Below are positions 25,575 to 33,588 of a stretch of 64,000 nt of DNA, piece by piece. Every line of letters starts with the position of its first letter. Positions within the stretch are counted from its first letter, which is position 1. The notes beneath the pieces were generated by a model, which was given only the letters and a program-made list of their open reading frames with translations, made no database searches and was not told the origin of the DNA. Location of the stretch: positions 99,492-163,491 of the forward strand of contig NZ_BCQV01000004.1 in NCBI RefSeq assembly GCF_001552255.1. Reading direction: 5' to 3'. This stretch comes from Alicyclobacillus shizuokensis NBRC 103103 (GTDB lineage Bacteria; Bacillota; Bacilli; Alicyclobacillales; Alicyclobacillaceae). The position numbers were made by a program, and so were the translations under genes.

Positions 25575-25607
25575 CGGCGGCCGCTGGGATTCTTCCGACG
25601 GCCGCCG
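25575..25607. terminator. Hairpin between convergent genes
   Basis: CGGCGGCCG (25575-25583) and CGGCCGCCG (25599-25607), 15-base loop. There is no clear T run on either strand; it may still end both convergent transcripts. Confidence 0.4.
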
Positions 25608-25626
25608 ATTTGCACCATCGCGCGGG

Positions 25627-25881
25627 TCAGTGGACTTTGTGCTCGGACATCCGGATCATCATTCGCGCCAGAGCCTGTCGGTCCTGGTCGTCTCCCACAT
25701 CCCATAAGTCCTTGAGCAGGCGCTCCTGCTCGTTCTTAGGGTCCACCTTGTTGGCCAGGTAGTCTCCCATTTTCTTGGCGACCGCGGTCACCTGGTCTTC
25801 GGACATGCCCATCGTGTGCGCCTTGTTCACCTGATCGCCGAGAAACTCTTGCCACCGGTCGAAATTCTCGAGAACGCTCAT
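25627..25881 (-). CDS. DUF3243 family protein
   Basis: Small soluble protein of 84 residues (SVLENFDRWQEFLGDQVNKA, LANKVDPKNEQERLLKDLW) matching DUF3243, found across Bacillales (B. subtilis YmfJ). Function unknown. It has a GGAGG site and stands alone. Confidence 0.85.
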   Translation of the reverse strand: MSVLENFDRWQEFLGDQVNKAHTMGMSEDQVTAVAKKMGDYLANKVDPKNEQERLLKDLWDVGDDQDRQALARMMIRMSEHKVH

Positions 25882-26062
25882 GCGTTTTCCCTCCTGCCTC
25901 TGACGTCGTTCGCTTCATTGACAGCGTGCCGCAATCCCGACCGGAGTATACGCGCTGCCCCTGCAGGCGTGCTGGCTGGTACTCGGCGCGTCAGGCGGGC
26001 ATACCGGAGGGCGATGCGGCATAGGAATATAGCGCTGGACAAAGACGTGAGGAGGGATGAGG

Positions 26063-26353
26063 ATGCGCAGGCATACACGCCCCGACGCCAGCAGCCGCAG
26101 GCGGGCGATGGTTTACGCGGGTGCCCTGGTTGCCTTAGGCGTCTATGGGATTCCTCGGCTGCCGGGGTTGCACCCGGGGCTGGCGGGGACGTTCGCCTTG
26201 GTGTGGATCTTGTTTTTGGGGCTGGGCATCGCGGCCAACCTGTACTTCGTGTTTGGCGCCGACCGGGAGCGCGTCCGCATGTTGGAAGAGATGGACATCT
26301 ATCCCGAAAGGGAGCGGACAAGGTCGGGCTCGCTTGAGCGTGGGTCCCTTTGA
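26063..26353 (+). CDS. Small two-helix membrane protein
   Basis: Hypothetical protein of 96 residues with a basic N-terminus and two hydrophobic segments (about 15-32 and 40-62), then a charged tail (RERVRMLEEMDIYPERERTR). I do not recognise a family. ATG 26063 is 6 bases after AGGAGGG; ATG 26057 abuts it. Confidence 0.6.
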   Translation: MRRHTRPDASSRRRAMVYAGALVALGVYGIPRLPGLHPGLAGTFALVWILFLGLGIAANLYFVFGADRERVRMLEEMDIYPERERTRSGSLERGSL

Positions 26354-26408
26354 GCGGTCGGCCGGTCGATCATTGTCGGCTGCCCCACGCGCACGACGGA
26401 TGACGGCG

Positions 26409-26507
26409 CTACAGCCGGCGTGAGCAGACCATGACCACGGCTGCCAGCAGGCAGGCGAGAATCGTCAGTATCGGGGCCAGCGCCCCTCCCAGCAGCGGCA
26501 CGTTCAC
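26409..26507 (-). CDS. 32-residue single-pass membrane peptide coupled to dinB
   Basis: GTG at 26507 overlaps the dinB stop (GTGA) and follows AGGAGGTG by 4 bases, so translation is probably coupled. The peptide begins MNVPLLGGALAPILTI, continues as one hydrophobic helix (LACLLAAVVMVC) and ends in SRRL before TAG. Because dinB has a LexA operator, this peptide would be made in the SOS response. Short single-helix SOS peptides in other bacteria (SidA, TisB, YneA) act on division or membrane potential; a similar role here is inference only. Too short for standard gene callers. Confidence 0.55.
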   Translation of the reverse strand: MNVPLLGGALAPILTILACLLAAVVMVCSRRL

Positions 26508-27847
26508 TCCACCTCCTGACGCCGACGCGGCACCGGTGGCCTGGGTGCATCCAGAACATCCTTTTGCAGGGAAGTGCCGCGGGTCCTCTCGTTGCGCAAC
26601 TCGCCGCTGGCATGGGCGGCCAGCATGCGCCCGCGTAGGATGATGTCCTCTCCGTATTTATCGCGCAGCCTGTCCATCACCCTATCCAGACGCTTCCAGC
26701 GCCGCGAGGTGCTTTGCACCACTGAGTCGCTTTGAAGGAAACCACGGGGCGCCCAGGCGCTCTCCGCCTCGGGGAACAGACGCAGTTGCACGGGAGTCGC
26801 CTCGCCCGGGTACGCCAATTGTTGCACACTGACTCCGAGTAGTCGAATGGGTCGGAACGGTTGCCAATGAGCGCGCACCAGTGTGCACGCTGCCGCGTAC
26901 ACATCCTCTGTCACATCGGTCGGTCTCTCCAGGGTCATGACGCGCGTGATGGTCTCGCGGGTGGCATAGCGGATGGTGACCTGCACAGCCCGTCCGACGG
27001 CGCCGTGGCGGCGCAGCCGTCGCCCAACACGGTCGCTGAGATTGAGCAGAATGGTTTGCACCTCTTCCCGGTCAGTGGCGTCCTGCGGCAACGTGATGGA
27101 GTGACCGATGCTCTTGTTCGGGGGGCGCACCGGTATGACGGGGCGGTCGTCGATCCCGTTTGACAAGCGCCACAATTCGACTCCGCGTTTGCCAAACCGC
27201 CGTTCCAGGACGTGCGGACGCGACGCCGCCACATCGCCGATGGTGGCCAGGCCCATCTCCTTCAAGCGTTGGGCGGTGCGTCGCCCCACCCCCAGCATCT
27301 CGTCCACCGACAACGGCCACAACCGGTCGCGCAGGTGGGCGCTACGGATTTCTGTGATTCCCATCGGCTTCTTTCGGTCACTCGCCATCTTCGCCAAAAA
27401 CTTGTTGGAACCAATCCCGACGGAACACGGTAGTCCCAGCTCGTGCTGGAGCCGCCGCTGGATGGTCCGCGCAATCTCCGTCGGGCTGCCAAACTGGCCA
27501 CTGCCCCCCACATCGGCGAAGCACTCGTCGATGCTGAATACCTCGACTAGGGGTGTGTACTCGCGCACGATTCGCATCACCTCGCGCGAGTACGCACGGT
27601 AGAGGGAGAAGTCCGGTTCAATTAAGATGAGGGATGGGCACACGCGTACCGCCTGTGGCACTGTCATGGTGGCGCGCACCCCAAACCTGCGCGCCTCGTA
27701 ACTGGCCGTGACGACGACGCCGTGACGGGTCTCCGGGCTCCCCGCCACGGCTGTCGGTTTGCCCCGGTACCGGTGCGGATCGGCCGCGGCGTGGCAGGAG
27801 CAGTAAAAGGCGTTCATATCGATATGGAGGATGTCCCGTTCTGCCAT
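26504..27847 (-). CDS. dinB: DNA polymerase IV (Y family)
   Basis: Error-prone translesion polymerase of 447 residues. Catalytic acidic residues are in ILHIDMNAFYCSCH (Asp about 10) and FSIDECFADV; the thumb HhH region is MLGVGRRTAQRLKEMG and the little-finger domain follows (about 240-350). The tail (about 380-447) is basic and contains QxxLRLFPEAE (QLRLFP), a plausible beta-clamp motif. ATG 27847 has GGAGG upstream. A LexA box overlaps the promoter. It overlaps the small peptide gene at its stop. Confidence 0.93.
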   Translation of the reverse strand: MAERDILHIDMNAFYCSCHAAADPHRYRGKPTAVAGSPETRHGVVVTASYEARRFGVRATMTVPQAVRVCPSLILIEPDFSLYRAYSREVMRIVREYTPLVEVFSIDECFADVGGSGQFGSPTEIARTIQRRLQHELGLPCSVGIGSNKFLAKMASDRKKPMGITEIRSAHLRDRLWPLSVDEMLGVGRRTAQRLKEMGLATIGDVAASRPHVLERRFGKRGVELWRLSNGIDDRPVIPVRPPNKSIGHSITLPQDATDREEVQTILLNLSDRVGRRLRRHGAVGRAVQVTIRYATRETITRVMTLERPTDVTEDVYAAACTLVRAHWQPFRPIRLLGVSVQQLAYPGEATPVQLRLFPEAESAWAPRGFLQSDSVVQSTSRRWKRLDRVMDRLRDKYGEDIILRGRMLAAHASGELRNERTRGTSLQKDVLDAPRPPVPRRRQEVE

Positions 27848-27882
27848 CGTGGATGCCTCCGAAGCTGGCTCGTTTGCCTTTC

Positions 27883-27911
27883 ATTGTATCACGACCGGAC
27901 TCTGGGTAGAA
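27883..27911 (-). promoter_or_regulatory. Promoter of dinB
   Basis: Minus strand TTCTAC (27911-27906), 17-base spacer, TACAAT (27888-27883) preceded by TGA as an extended -10. Confidence 0.6.
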
Positions 27912-27921
27912 CACGTGTTCG
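27908..27921. promoter_or_regulatory. LexA (DinR) operator
   Basis: AGAACACGTGTTCG contains GAAC-ACGT-GTTC, the Gram-positive LexA box (CGAAC-N4-GTTCG) with one end base changed. It covers the dinB -35 box, the expected position for repression. Confidence 0.8.
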
Positions 27922-28080
27922 TGGTTGCGGGGGAATCGGTTCTGCCTAGGGACTGGTTTCGGCGGCTGGCATCGCAGCGGATTTTCCGTCATACTTAACG
28001 TATTACCATTCCTGTGCAGCGTGAAGCGAGTCATCCCCTGTCGTGTCGCGGCTGCATGGTCTAGTGGACGAGGTGACCTC

Positions 28081-28635
28081 ATGGATCTGTCGGAACGTCA
28101 ATCCGGGCGTCGGCCGGCGCTGTGGAGAACGGCCTGGGAGTGGGTGTGGCCCATCGCCCTCGGTTGTCTGGTGGCTTGGGGCATCCAGAAATGGATTGTC
28201 GGGGTGGCGATAGTCCCGTCCGAGTCCATGTATCCCACCATCCCCAATCCCTGCTACATGCTCGTGGATCACCTCGCGACCGAGTTCCACGCTCCGTACG
28301 AGGGAGAGGTCGTGCTGTTCCACTGGCCTGACGATCCTTCGAAAATTTTTGTCAAGCGCATCATCGGCATGCCGGGGGACACGATTGTGGTCCGCGATGG
28401 ACATGTCTATCGCAACGGCAAGCTGCTGCACGAACCTTACCTTGCCCCCGGCGGGACCAAGGGGGATTACGGTCCCTATAAAGTGCCCGCTGGCGAATAC
28501 TTCATGATGGGAGATAACCGCAACGTCTCGGATGACAGCCGCTTCTGGCAGCACCGGTACGTACCCAGATCGGCAATCGTCGGGCGGGCGGATATGGTCA
28601 TCTGGCCGCCGGGCAAGGCGCACAGGATTCACTGA
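28081..28635 (+). CDS. lepB: Signal peptidase I
   Basis: Membrane serine protease that removes Sec and Tat signal peptides. One N-terminal membrane helix (about 20-43), then the catalytic Ser in PSESMYPTI (Ser49) and Lys in FVKRIIGMPGD (Lys92), and GDNRNVSDDSR. At 184 residues it is the small P-type common in Bacilli. ATG 28081 has GACGAGGTGA upstream; the in-frame upstream stretch to 27925 is not conserved in character. Followed 29 bases later by argR. Confidence 0.93.
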   Translation: MDLSERQSGRRPALWRTAWEWVWPIALGCLVAWGIQKWIVGVAIVPSESMYPTIPNPCYMLVDHLATEFHAPYEGEVVLFHWPDDPSKIFVKRIIGMPGDTIVVRDGHVYRNGKLLHEPYLAPGGTKGDYGPYKVPAGEYFMMGDNRNVSDDSRFWQHRYVPRSAIVGRADMVIWPPGKAHRIH

Positions 28636-28664
28636 TGCCGCCGATGAGGCAGGAGGAAACATGA

Positions 28665-29108
28665 GTGAAAGAACAACGCCAGTTGCGGATTCGGGAAATC
28701 GTCAGCCAGTACGAAATTGAAACCCAAGAGGAGCTGATTCGCCGGCTGGAGGAATCCGGCTTCAATGTCACGCAGGCCACTGTGTCGCGCGACATCAAGG
28801 AACTGCAGCTGATCAAGGTGATTGGCAGCAACGGCCGCTACAAGTATGCCATTCCCGCGGCCGCGCCGCCGGTCAATCTCGACACCCTGCGGCGCCGTCT
28901 GGCCGACGTATTCATCTCCTTGGGGCGGGCGCAAAACCTGATCGTGATCCGGGTGATGCCCGGCAATGCACACGCGATTGCGGCCATGGTGGATGCCCTT
29001 TCGATTGACGGGCTGATTGGCACCATCGCCGGCGATGACACGCTCTTGCTCATCTGCCAAGATGAGCCTTCCGCCCTGCGGTTGGAGCAGGAATTTACCG
29101 CCGGGTGA
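28665..29108 (+). CDS. argR: Arginine repressor ArgR
   Basis: Arginine-responsive regulator of 147 residues, hexameric with arginine. The N-terminal winged helix carries FNVTQATVSRDIKELQLIKV and the C-terminal arginine-binding part ends GLIGTIAGDDTLLLIC. GTG 28665 is 8 bases after AGGAGG. It is next to lepB rather than recN as in B. subtilis. No arginine genes are nearby, so it acts elsewhere. Confidence 0.94.
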   Translation: MKEQRQLRIREIVSQYEIETQEELIRRLEESGFNVTQATVSRDIKELQLIKVIGSNGRYKYAIPAAAPPVNLDTLRRRLADVFISLGRAQNLIVIRVMPGNAHAIAAMVDALSIDGLIGTIAGDDTLLLICQDEPSALRLEQEFTAG

Positions 29109-29210
29109 GGCTGGGTGCGGTTCCCCTTTCTTCACCGCCGGCAGGCAACCTGTCGGGAGACGGCCCAGGGGAGGGTTCCTGTCACGGGGGCTCTGGGGAG
29201 CCACTCCATT

Positions 29211-29292
29211 CAGAGGCAAGGGGCCGTCCCAGTGCCCTCGGCACGGTGGGAACAGCCCCTCTGTGGTACCTGGGGGTCTTTTTGTCACCAGG
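29211..29292 (+). terminator. Strong hairpin and T run after argR, possible attenuator
   Basis: A long GC helix spans 29219-29260 (AGGGGC with GCCCCT, inner GTGCC-CTC-GGCAC). Its 3' arm CCCC (29256-29259) can instead pair with GGGG (29272-29275) just before TCTTTTT (29277-29283), so two exclusive folds exist. It sits about 270 bases before cysK. The remainder of 29109-29555 shows no gene and no recognised THI box or T-box stem I. Confidence 0.45.
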
Positions 29293-29555
29293 GGCGGATG
29301 GGGCCGTCGTCCAGACAGCCCGGCCACACCAAGCCGGCGAACACCCGCTCAAACAACCGGGAGGCGTTTTGTGCCTGCGCGGTCCGTTCGATGGACGATG
29401 AATCGGGGAAGGAATCTGTCATCTCTCCATCGGGTTACCGACCCTGCTGCCCCACTCGGTCCATGATCCATCGTAGTTCTTGACGTTTTGTCCGGTGTAA
29501 CCCCGACCGACCGGAGTCGCCGGCATCAGATAGGTATGAAAGAGGCGAAGTACAC

Positions 29556-30476
29556 ATGCCGTTGCATCACTCGATTTTGGAATTGGTAGGCAAGACGCCG
29601 ATTGTGAGACTGAATCGAGTCCCCAACCCTCGGGGAGCCCAGGTGTACGTCAAGCTGGAATCGTTTAACCCAGGCGGCAGCGTCAAAGACCGCCCGGCGC
29701 TCAACATGATAGAGGTGGCGGAACGGGCAGGACGGATTCAACCGGGCCGCAGCACGGTCATTGAACCCACCTCCGGCAACACGGGCATTGGGCTGGCCAT
29801 GGTGTGCGCGGCCAAGGGATACCGCTGCATCATCACCATGCCGGATAACGCCACCGCCGAGCGGGTCAAGATTCTCAGGGCGTACGGGGCCGAGGTGCAC
29901 CTGACGCCGGCGGCCCAGCGCATGCAGGGCGCGATTGACGTGGCCAACCAGTTGGCGGCGGAGATCCCCGACAGCTTCATCCCTATGCAGTTTGAGAACC
30001 CGGCCAATCCGGACGCTCATCGGACGACGACAGCGCTGGAGATCTATGAGGCGTTCGAGGGGAAGCTGGACGCCTTTGTTCTGACGGCGGGCACAGGCGG
30101 CACCGTGACGGGCACCGGCGAGGTGCTCAAGGAGAAGATCCCGGGGCTGCGCATCTATGTCGTGGAGCCGGCCGGATCGCCCGTGTTGGCGGGGGGACAG
30201 CCAGGTCCGCATAAAATCCCGGGGACGGGCCCAGGGTTCATCCCGAAGATTCTCAACCGGGACATCTACGACGAACTTTTGCACATCGAGGATGAGCAGG
30301 CTCAGGTCATGGCCCGTCGTCTGGCCCGCGAAGAGGGCATTTTCGTCGGCGCCTCGGCAGCCGCTTCGGCGCACTTTGCCGTCAAGATTGCCGCCGAGCT
30401 GCCGCCAAAGGCGCGCGTTCTGTTCCTGGCGCCGGATACGGGTGAACGCTACCTGTCTTCCGATTTGTTCGCCTGA
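29556..30476 (+). CDS. cysK: Cysteine synthase (O-acetylserine sulfhydrylase)
   Basis: PLP enzyme forming cysteine from O-acetylserine and sulfide. PLP lysine in [14 protein letters not shown] (about residue 44), the substrate loop [12 protein letters not shown], the phosphate loop [12 protein letters not shown], and the end [12 protein letters not shown]. Length 306 is normal. The start has only a modest AAAGAGG site. It is 17 bases ahead of thiD and likely heads the cysK-thiD-thiM-thiE operon; cysteine is the sulfur source for thiamine. Confidence 0.94.
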   Translation: MPLHHSILELVGKTPIVRLNRVPNPRGAQVYVKLESFNPGGSVKDRPALNMIEVAERAGRIQPGRSTVIEPTSGNTGIGLAMVCAAKGYRCIITMPDNATAERVKILRAYGAEVHLTPAAQRMQGAIDVANQLAAEIPDSFIPMQFENPANPDAHRTTTALEIYEAFEGKLDAFVLTAGTGGTVTGTGEVLKEKIPGLRIYVVEPAGSPVLAGGQPGPHKIPGTGPGFIPKILNRDIYDELLHIEDEQAQVMARRLAREEGIFVGASAAASAHFAVKIAAELPPKARVLFLAPDTGERYLSSDLFA

Positions 30477-30493
30477 GGACGAGGGGGAGGGCT

Positions 30494-31414
30494 ATGAAAA
30501 AGACGACAGCCGGGCATGTGGTGCGGGCGTTGACGATTGCGGGTTCGGACAGCGGCGGCGGCGCGGGCATCCAGGCCGATTTGAAGACGTTCGCCGCGTA
30601 TGGCGTATACGGGATGTCCGCCCTGACCGCGGTGACAGCGCAGAACACCCTGGGTGTGCAGGCGGTGGCTTACCTGGATGAGAGCCTGGTGCAGGCCCAG
30701 ATACGGTCGGTGTTGGATGACCTGGGCGTGGACGCAGTGAAGCTCGGCATGCTCGGGAGCGTAGACATCATGGAGACGGTGGCTGAGGAGTTGGCCGGGG
30801 TGGCGGCGCCGATTGTGGTGGATCCGGTGATGGTCGCCAAGGGCGGCGCCAGGCTGATGGACGACGACGCGGCGGCCACGCTGACGGCGCGGCTCCTGCC
30901 GCTCGCTACTCTGGTCACGCCCAACCTGCCGGAGGCGGAGACGTTGTACGGTCGGCCCATCGACACCTGGCAGCGGGTGCTGGACGCGGCTGCTTTCCTG
31001 TGCCGGCGGGCACAGGCGGTCGTCATCAAGGGCGGGCACGGCGCGGGCATCCTCTGGCAGGACTCGCCATGGCCGGAACTGGCTGCAGACTTGGCCGTGG
31101 ACACACTCTACGATGGCAGCCGGTACACTCTGTTCGCGACCCCGCGGGCGCGCACCGAGAAGACGCACGGCACCGGCTGCACCTTCTCTTCAGCGGCCGC
31201 GGCCGCGCTGGCGCTGGGCGCCAACATCCTCGACGCGGTGGCGGGCGCCAAGGTGTTCATCGATCGGGCCATCCATGGCGCCATGAACTGGGATGTAGGC
31301 CACGGCCACGGCCCGACGGACCACTCGGTCCCCACAGTCACGTTCCGCGGCCTGGCGGCCGGGTATGTATATCTGTGGCAGAACGGCGAGTGGACAGCGA
31401 TACATGAAACCTGA
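30494..31414 (+). CDS. thiD: Hydroxymethylpyrimidine (phosphate) kinase
   Basis: Phosphorylates HMP and HMP-P for thiamine synthesis. Ribokinase fold of 306 residues: [22 protein letters not shown] at the N-terminus, [16 protein letters not shown] and the anion hole [10 protein letters not shown] near residue 220. The C-terminal 40 residues ([19 protein letters not shown]) extend slightly past the core. RBS GAGGGGGAGG. Pyridoxine kinase activity, known for some ThiD, cannot be excluded. Confidence 0.92.
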   Translation: MKKTTAGHVVRALTIAGSDSGGGAGIQADLKTFAAYGVYGMSALTAVTAQNTLGVQAVAYLDESLVQAQIRSVLDDLGVDAVKLGMLGSVDIMETVAEELAGVAAPIVVDPVMVAKGGARLMDDDAAATLTARLLPLATLVTPNLPEAETLYGRPIDTWQRVLDAAAFLCRRAQAVVIKGGHGAGILWQDSPWPELAADLAVDTLYDGSRYTLFATPRARTEKTHGTGCTFSSAAAAALALGANILDAVAGAKVFIDRAIHGAMNWDVGHGHGPTDHSVPTVTFRGLAAGYVYLWQNGEWTAIHET

Positions 31415-31427
31415 GGAGGAGTTTCTC

Positions 31428-32276
31428 GTGGATCTTGGGCAAGTACCTTCGTCTGTGGACACAGCCTACTGGCTCAATGGGGTGCGCGAGGCGCGTCCGC
31501 TGGTGCACAACATCACCAACTGGGTGGTCACCAACATCGTCGCCAACGCGCTGTTGGCCATCGGTGCCTCGCCGGTGATGGCCTACGCTCGTGAGGAGGT
31601 GGCGGATATGGCGCGGCTGGCCGGTGCTGTGGCGCTCAACATGGGCACTTTGGACACCCCGGTGCTCGACTCCATCTGTATCGCCGGTCAGGCGGCCAAC
31701 GCGGCGGGGGTGCCGGTGGTGTTCGATCCGGTCGGGGTCGGTGCGACTCCGTTTCGAGACGCGGCGGCTGCCCGCGTGCTCTCGGAAGTCCATGTCGACA
31801 TCCTGCGCGGCAACGCGGGCGAGATAGGCGTGCTGTTGGGTGCGGGCGGCGAGGTCAAAGGGGTCGACTCTGCCGGGGCGGACGTCCACCTGCCCGAGGC
31901 AATGAAATCGTACGCGGCCGCGCACGAGTGTGTGGTGGTGGCGACTGGTGAAACGGATTATGTCACGGATGGCGAAACGGTTTGGGAGTTGAACAACGGC
32001 CACCCGCTGCTGGCGGCCATCACGGGCTCTGGCTGCATGGCGACGGGCATCCTCGGAGCGTTTTCGGCGGTGGCCGGCCGCGGCGCGGAACGGACGCACC
32101 TGGCCCAGGCCGCGGCGGCCGCCCTGACCGCGTACAATGTGGCCGCGGAATTGGCCGCGTCGCAGGCCGCGGGCCCGGGAACGTTCCAGGCGGCCCTATT
32201 TGACGCGCTGTACCATCTGCACCCGGAAGTGGTCGCCGCACGGGCGCACATGCGGGTCTGGGGGGCGGAAGGGTGA
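31428..32276 (+). CDS. thiM: Hydroxyethylthiazole kinase
   Basis: Thiazole salvage kinase. Ribokinase-like fold of 282 residues: PLVHNITNWVVTNIVANALL, FDPVGVGATPFR, VVVATGETDYVTDG, and the ATP site ITGSGCMATGILGAF. GTG 31428 lies 7 bases after GAGGAGGA; ATG 31404, overlapping thiD, is the alternative. Stop overlaps the thiE start. Confidence 0.94.
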   Translation: MDLGQVPSSVDTAYWLNGVREARPLVHNITNWVVTNIVANALLAIGASPVMAYAREEVADMARLAGAVALNMGTLDTPVLDSICIAGQAANAAGVPVVFDPVGVGATPFRDAAAARVLSEVHVDILRGNAGEIGVLLGAGGEVKGVDSAGADVHLPEAMKSYAAAHECVVVATGETDYVTDGETVWELNNGHPLLAAITGSGCMATGILGAFSAVAGRGAERTHLAQAAAAALTAYNVAAELAASQAAGPGTFQAALFDALYHLHPEVVAARAHMRVWGAEG

Positions 32277-32920
32277 TGGCAACGGCATCGGAACTGGCCA
32301 AGCGCCTGCGTGTCTATGTGGTCACCGATGAACGCCCAGACGAGCGGTCGCTCATCGAGACGGTGCGAAGTGCTCTCGCCGGGGGCGCGACCGCCATACA
32401 GCTTCGCCGCAAGCAGGAGCTGGGTCGCCGCTTTGTCGAACTGGGACGGGCCTTGCGGGCGCTGGCGCACGAGACTGGCGCGTTGTTCTTTATCAACGAC
32501 CGGGTGGACGTAGCGATGGTAGTGAACGCGGACGGCGTGCATGTGGGTCAAGACGATATTCCCTGCCGCGATGTCAGGCGGCTGCTGGGACCGGAAAAGG
32601 TGATTGGCGTGTCTGCCGAGACCGTGGACGAGGCGCGCCAGGCTGAGGCGGACGGCGCCGATTACCTGGGAGTGGGCGCGGTCTTTCCCACCCAGTCCAA
32701 GCCCGACGCCGGCTACACCGGACTGGCCGGCCTGTGCCAGATTGCGGAGGCGGTGCGCATCCCGGTGGTGGCGATTGGTGGCATCCAGATTCAAAACGCT
32801 CCGCGGGTGTTGGAACATGGAGCGGACGGTTTGGCGGTGGTGTCTGCCGTGATGAGCGCGCCGCAGCCGGATCAAGCCGCGGCGCAGTTGGCTGCGCTGT
32901 TCTGCAAGTCAGGAAAGTGA
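32276..32920 (+). CDS. thiE: Thiamine-phosphate synthase
   Basis: TIM-barrel enzyme joining HMP-PP and HET-P to thiamine phosphate. Motifs: AIQLRRKQ, FINDRVDVAMVVNADGVHVGQDD, GVSAETVDEARQAEADGADYLGVGAVFPTQSKPDA and AIGGIQ. 214 residues. ATG 32276 overlaps the thiM stop; a GTG three bases earlier could also start. Last gene of the operon, with thiD and thiM giving a salvage set without thiC or thiG here. Confidence 0.94.
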   Translation: MATASELAKRLRVYVVTDERPDERSLIETVRSALAGGATAIQLRRKQELGRRFVELGRALRALAHETGALFFINDRVDVAMVVNADGVHVGQDDIPCRDVRRLLGPEKVIGVSAETVDEARQAEADGADYLGVGAVFPTQSKPDAGYTGLAGLCQIAEAVRIPVVAIGGIQIQNAPRVLEHGADGLAVVSAVMSAPQPDQAAAQLAALFCKSGK

Positions 32921-32962
32921 CGAATGCGGTCCCACGGGGACGGTCAGTGTTCCGCAGGGGCT

Positions 32963-33178
32963 TCAATTGGGCATGCGGCGCGGTCGGCGCGCGTAGCTGC
33001 GCAGGGTCTCCAGTCCAAACACAATCAGGGCAGCGCCGGTGAAGATGGCGATGTGCCACAGGGCGTGCAGCAGAACGTGCGAGTCCAGCACACGGTCAAA
33101 GTCCGGATAGAAACCGAGGACAATCAGCAGTGCGCCAACGTACGCGGCCAGTGTGGCTTGGGCGGTGCGCCGTTTCAT
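32963..33178 (-). CDS. Small membrane protein with conserved histidines (B)
   Basis: Hypothetical protein of 71 residues with two hydrophobic helices (about 10-23 and 38-57) and a basic tail (RRPRRMPN). Histidines at 34, 38 and 42 (SHVLLHALWHIAIF) line the start of helix 2. ATG 33178 overlaps the stop of the preceding gene (ATGA) and has GGGGGTGA upstream. See the partner at 33175-33393, which has histidines at the same positions 34 and 38; together they resemble one four-helix unit split in two. Metal or heme binding is a guess. Confidence 0.6.
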   Translation of the reverse strand: MKRRTAQATLAAYVGALLIVLGFYPDFDRVLDSHVLLHALWHIAIFTGAALIVFGLETLRSYARRPRRMPN

Positions 33179-33393
33179 GAACTCACCCCCGTTTCTTCGA
33201 GCACAATGTCCGACGGGGACGCGGTCAGCCAGCGGCTGGCCTGCAGGCCAAGGCAGGCCCCGCCCAACAGGTACAGTCCGTGCGCCAGGTAGTGGTGAAT
33301 GGTTGTGGCTGTGGCCCACGTCTGAACCGATGGCCAATTGACTGCCACCAGGCAGACGGCCATCAGAACCAACGTCAGTGGCACTTGTTTCAT
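33175..33393 (-). CDS. Small membrane protein with conserved histidines (A)
   Basis: Hypothetical protein of 72 residues, two helices (about 5-20 and 38-54), histidines at 33, 34 and 38 (TIHHYLAHGLYLLGG), then a polar tail. ATG 33393 is preceded by GAGGAGTGA. It overlaps gene B by four bases, so the two are co-translated. No family is recognised with confidence; the layout recalls short DUF1404-like membrane segments but I cannot confirm that. Confidence 0.6.
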   Translation of the reverse strand: MKQVPLTLVLMAVCLVAVNWPSVQTWATATTIHHYLAHGLYLLGGACLGLQASRWLTASPSDIVLEETGVSS

Positions 33394-33493
33394 TCGACTC
33401 ACTCCTCATTCGTTCTCGCTGGCCCTCGGTGGGCAGACGCCCGCCAGGCCAGTTGGGTCTAGTTACGTTATCACCCGGTTCGCGAGAAAATAA

Positions 33494-33523
33494 ACCTAGA
33501 TTGGGAACCCACCTAGATTGGGA
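33494..33523. repeat. Tandem direct repeat upstream of small membrane pair
   Basis: ACCTAGATTGGGA occurs at 33494-33506 and again at 33511-33523, a 17-base period, about 100 bases upstream of the minus-strand pair and just past the end of the YitT-family gene. This is the layout of a regulator site. Confidence 0.5.
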
Positions 33524-33588
33524 GCCGCCGTGCGGAGGTTGACGAGGGTTGCGAGAACAAACGACATCAAAGGTGAAGCGCTGCGGAA

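Noticed and set aside
29262..29283. T-box for cysK (GTGGTACC near a T run)
   Set aside because: Only the short GTGGTACC matches; no stem I or cysteine specifier was found upstream.
29109..29555. TPP riboswitch before the cysK-thi operon
   Set aside because: The conserved CTGAGA and ACCTGAT-type elements of the THI box are not present.
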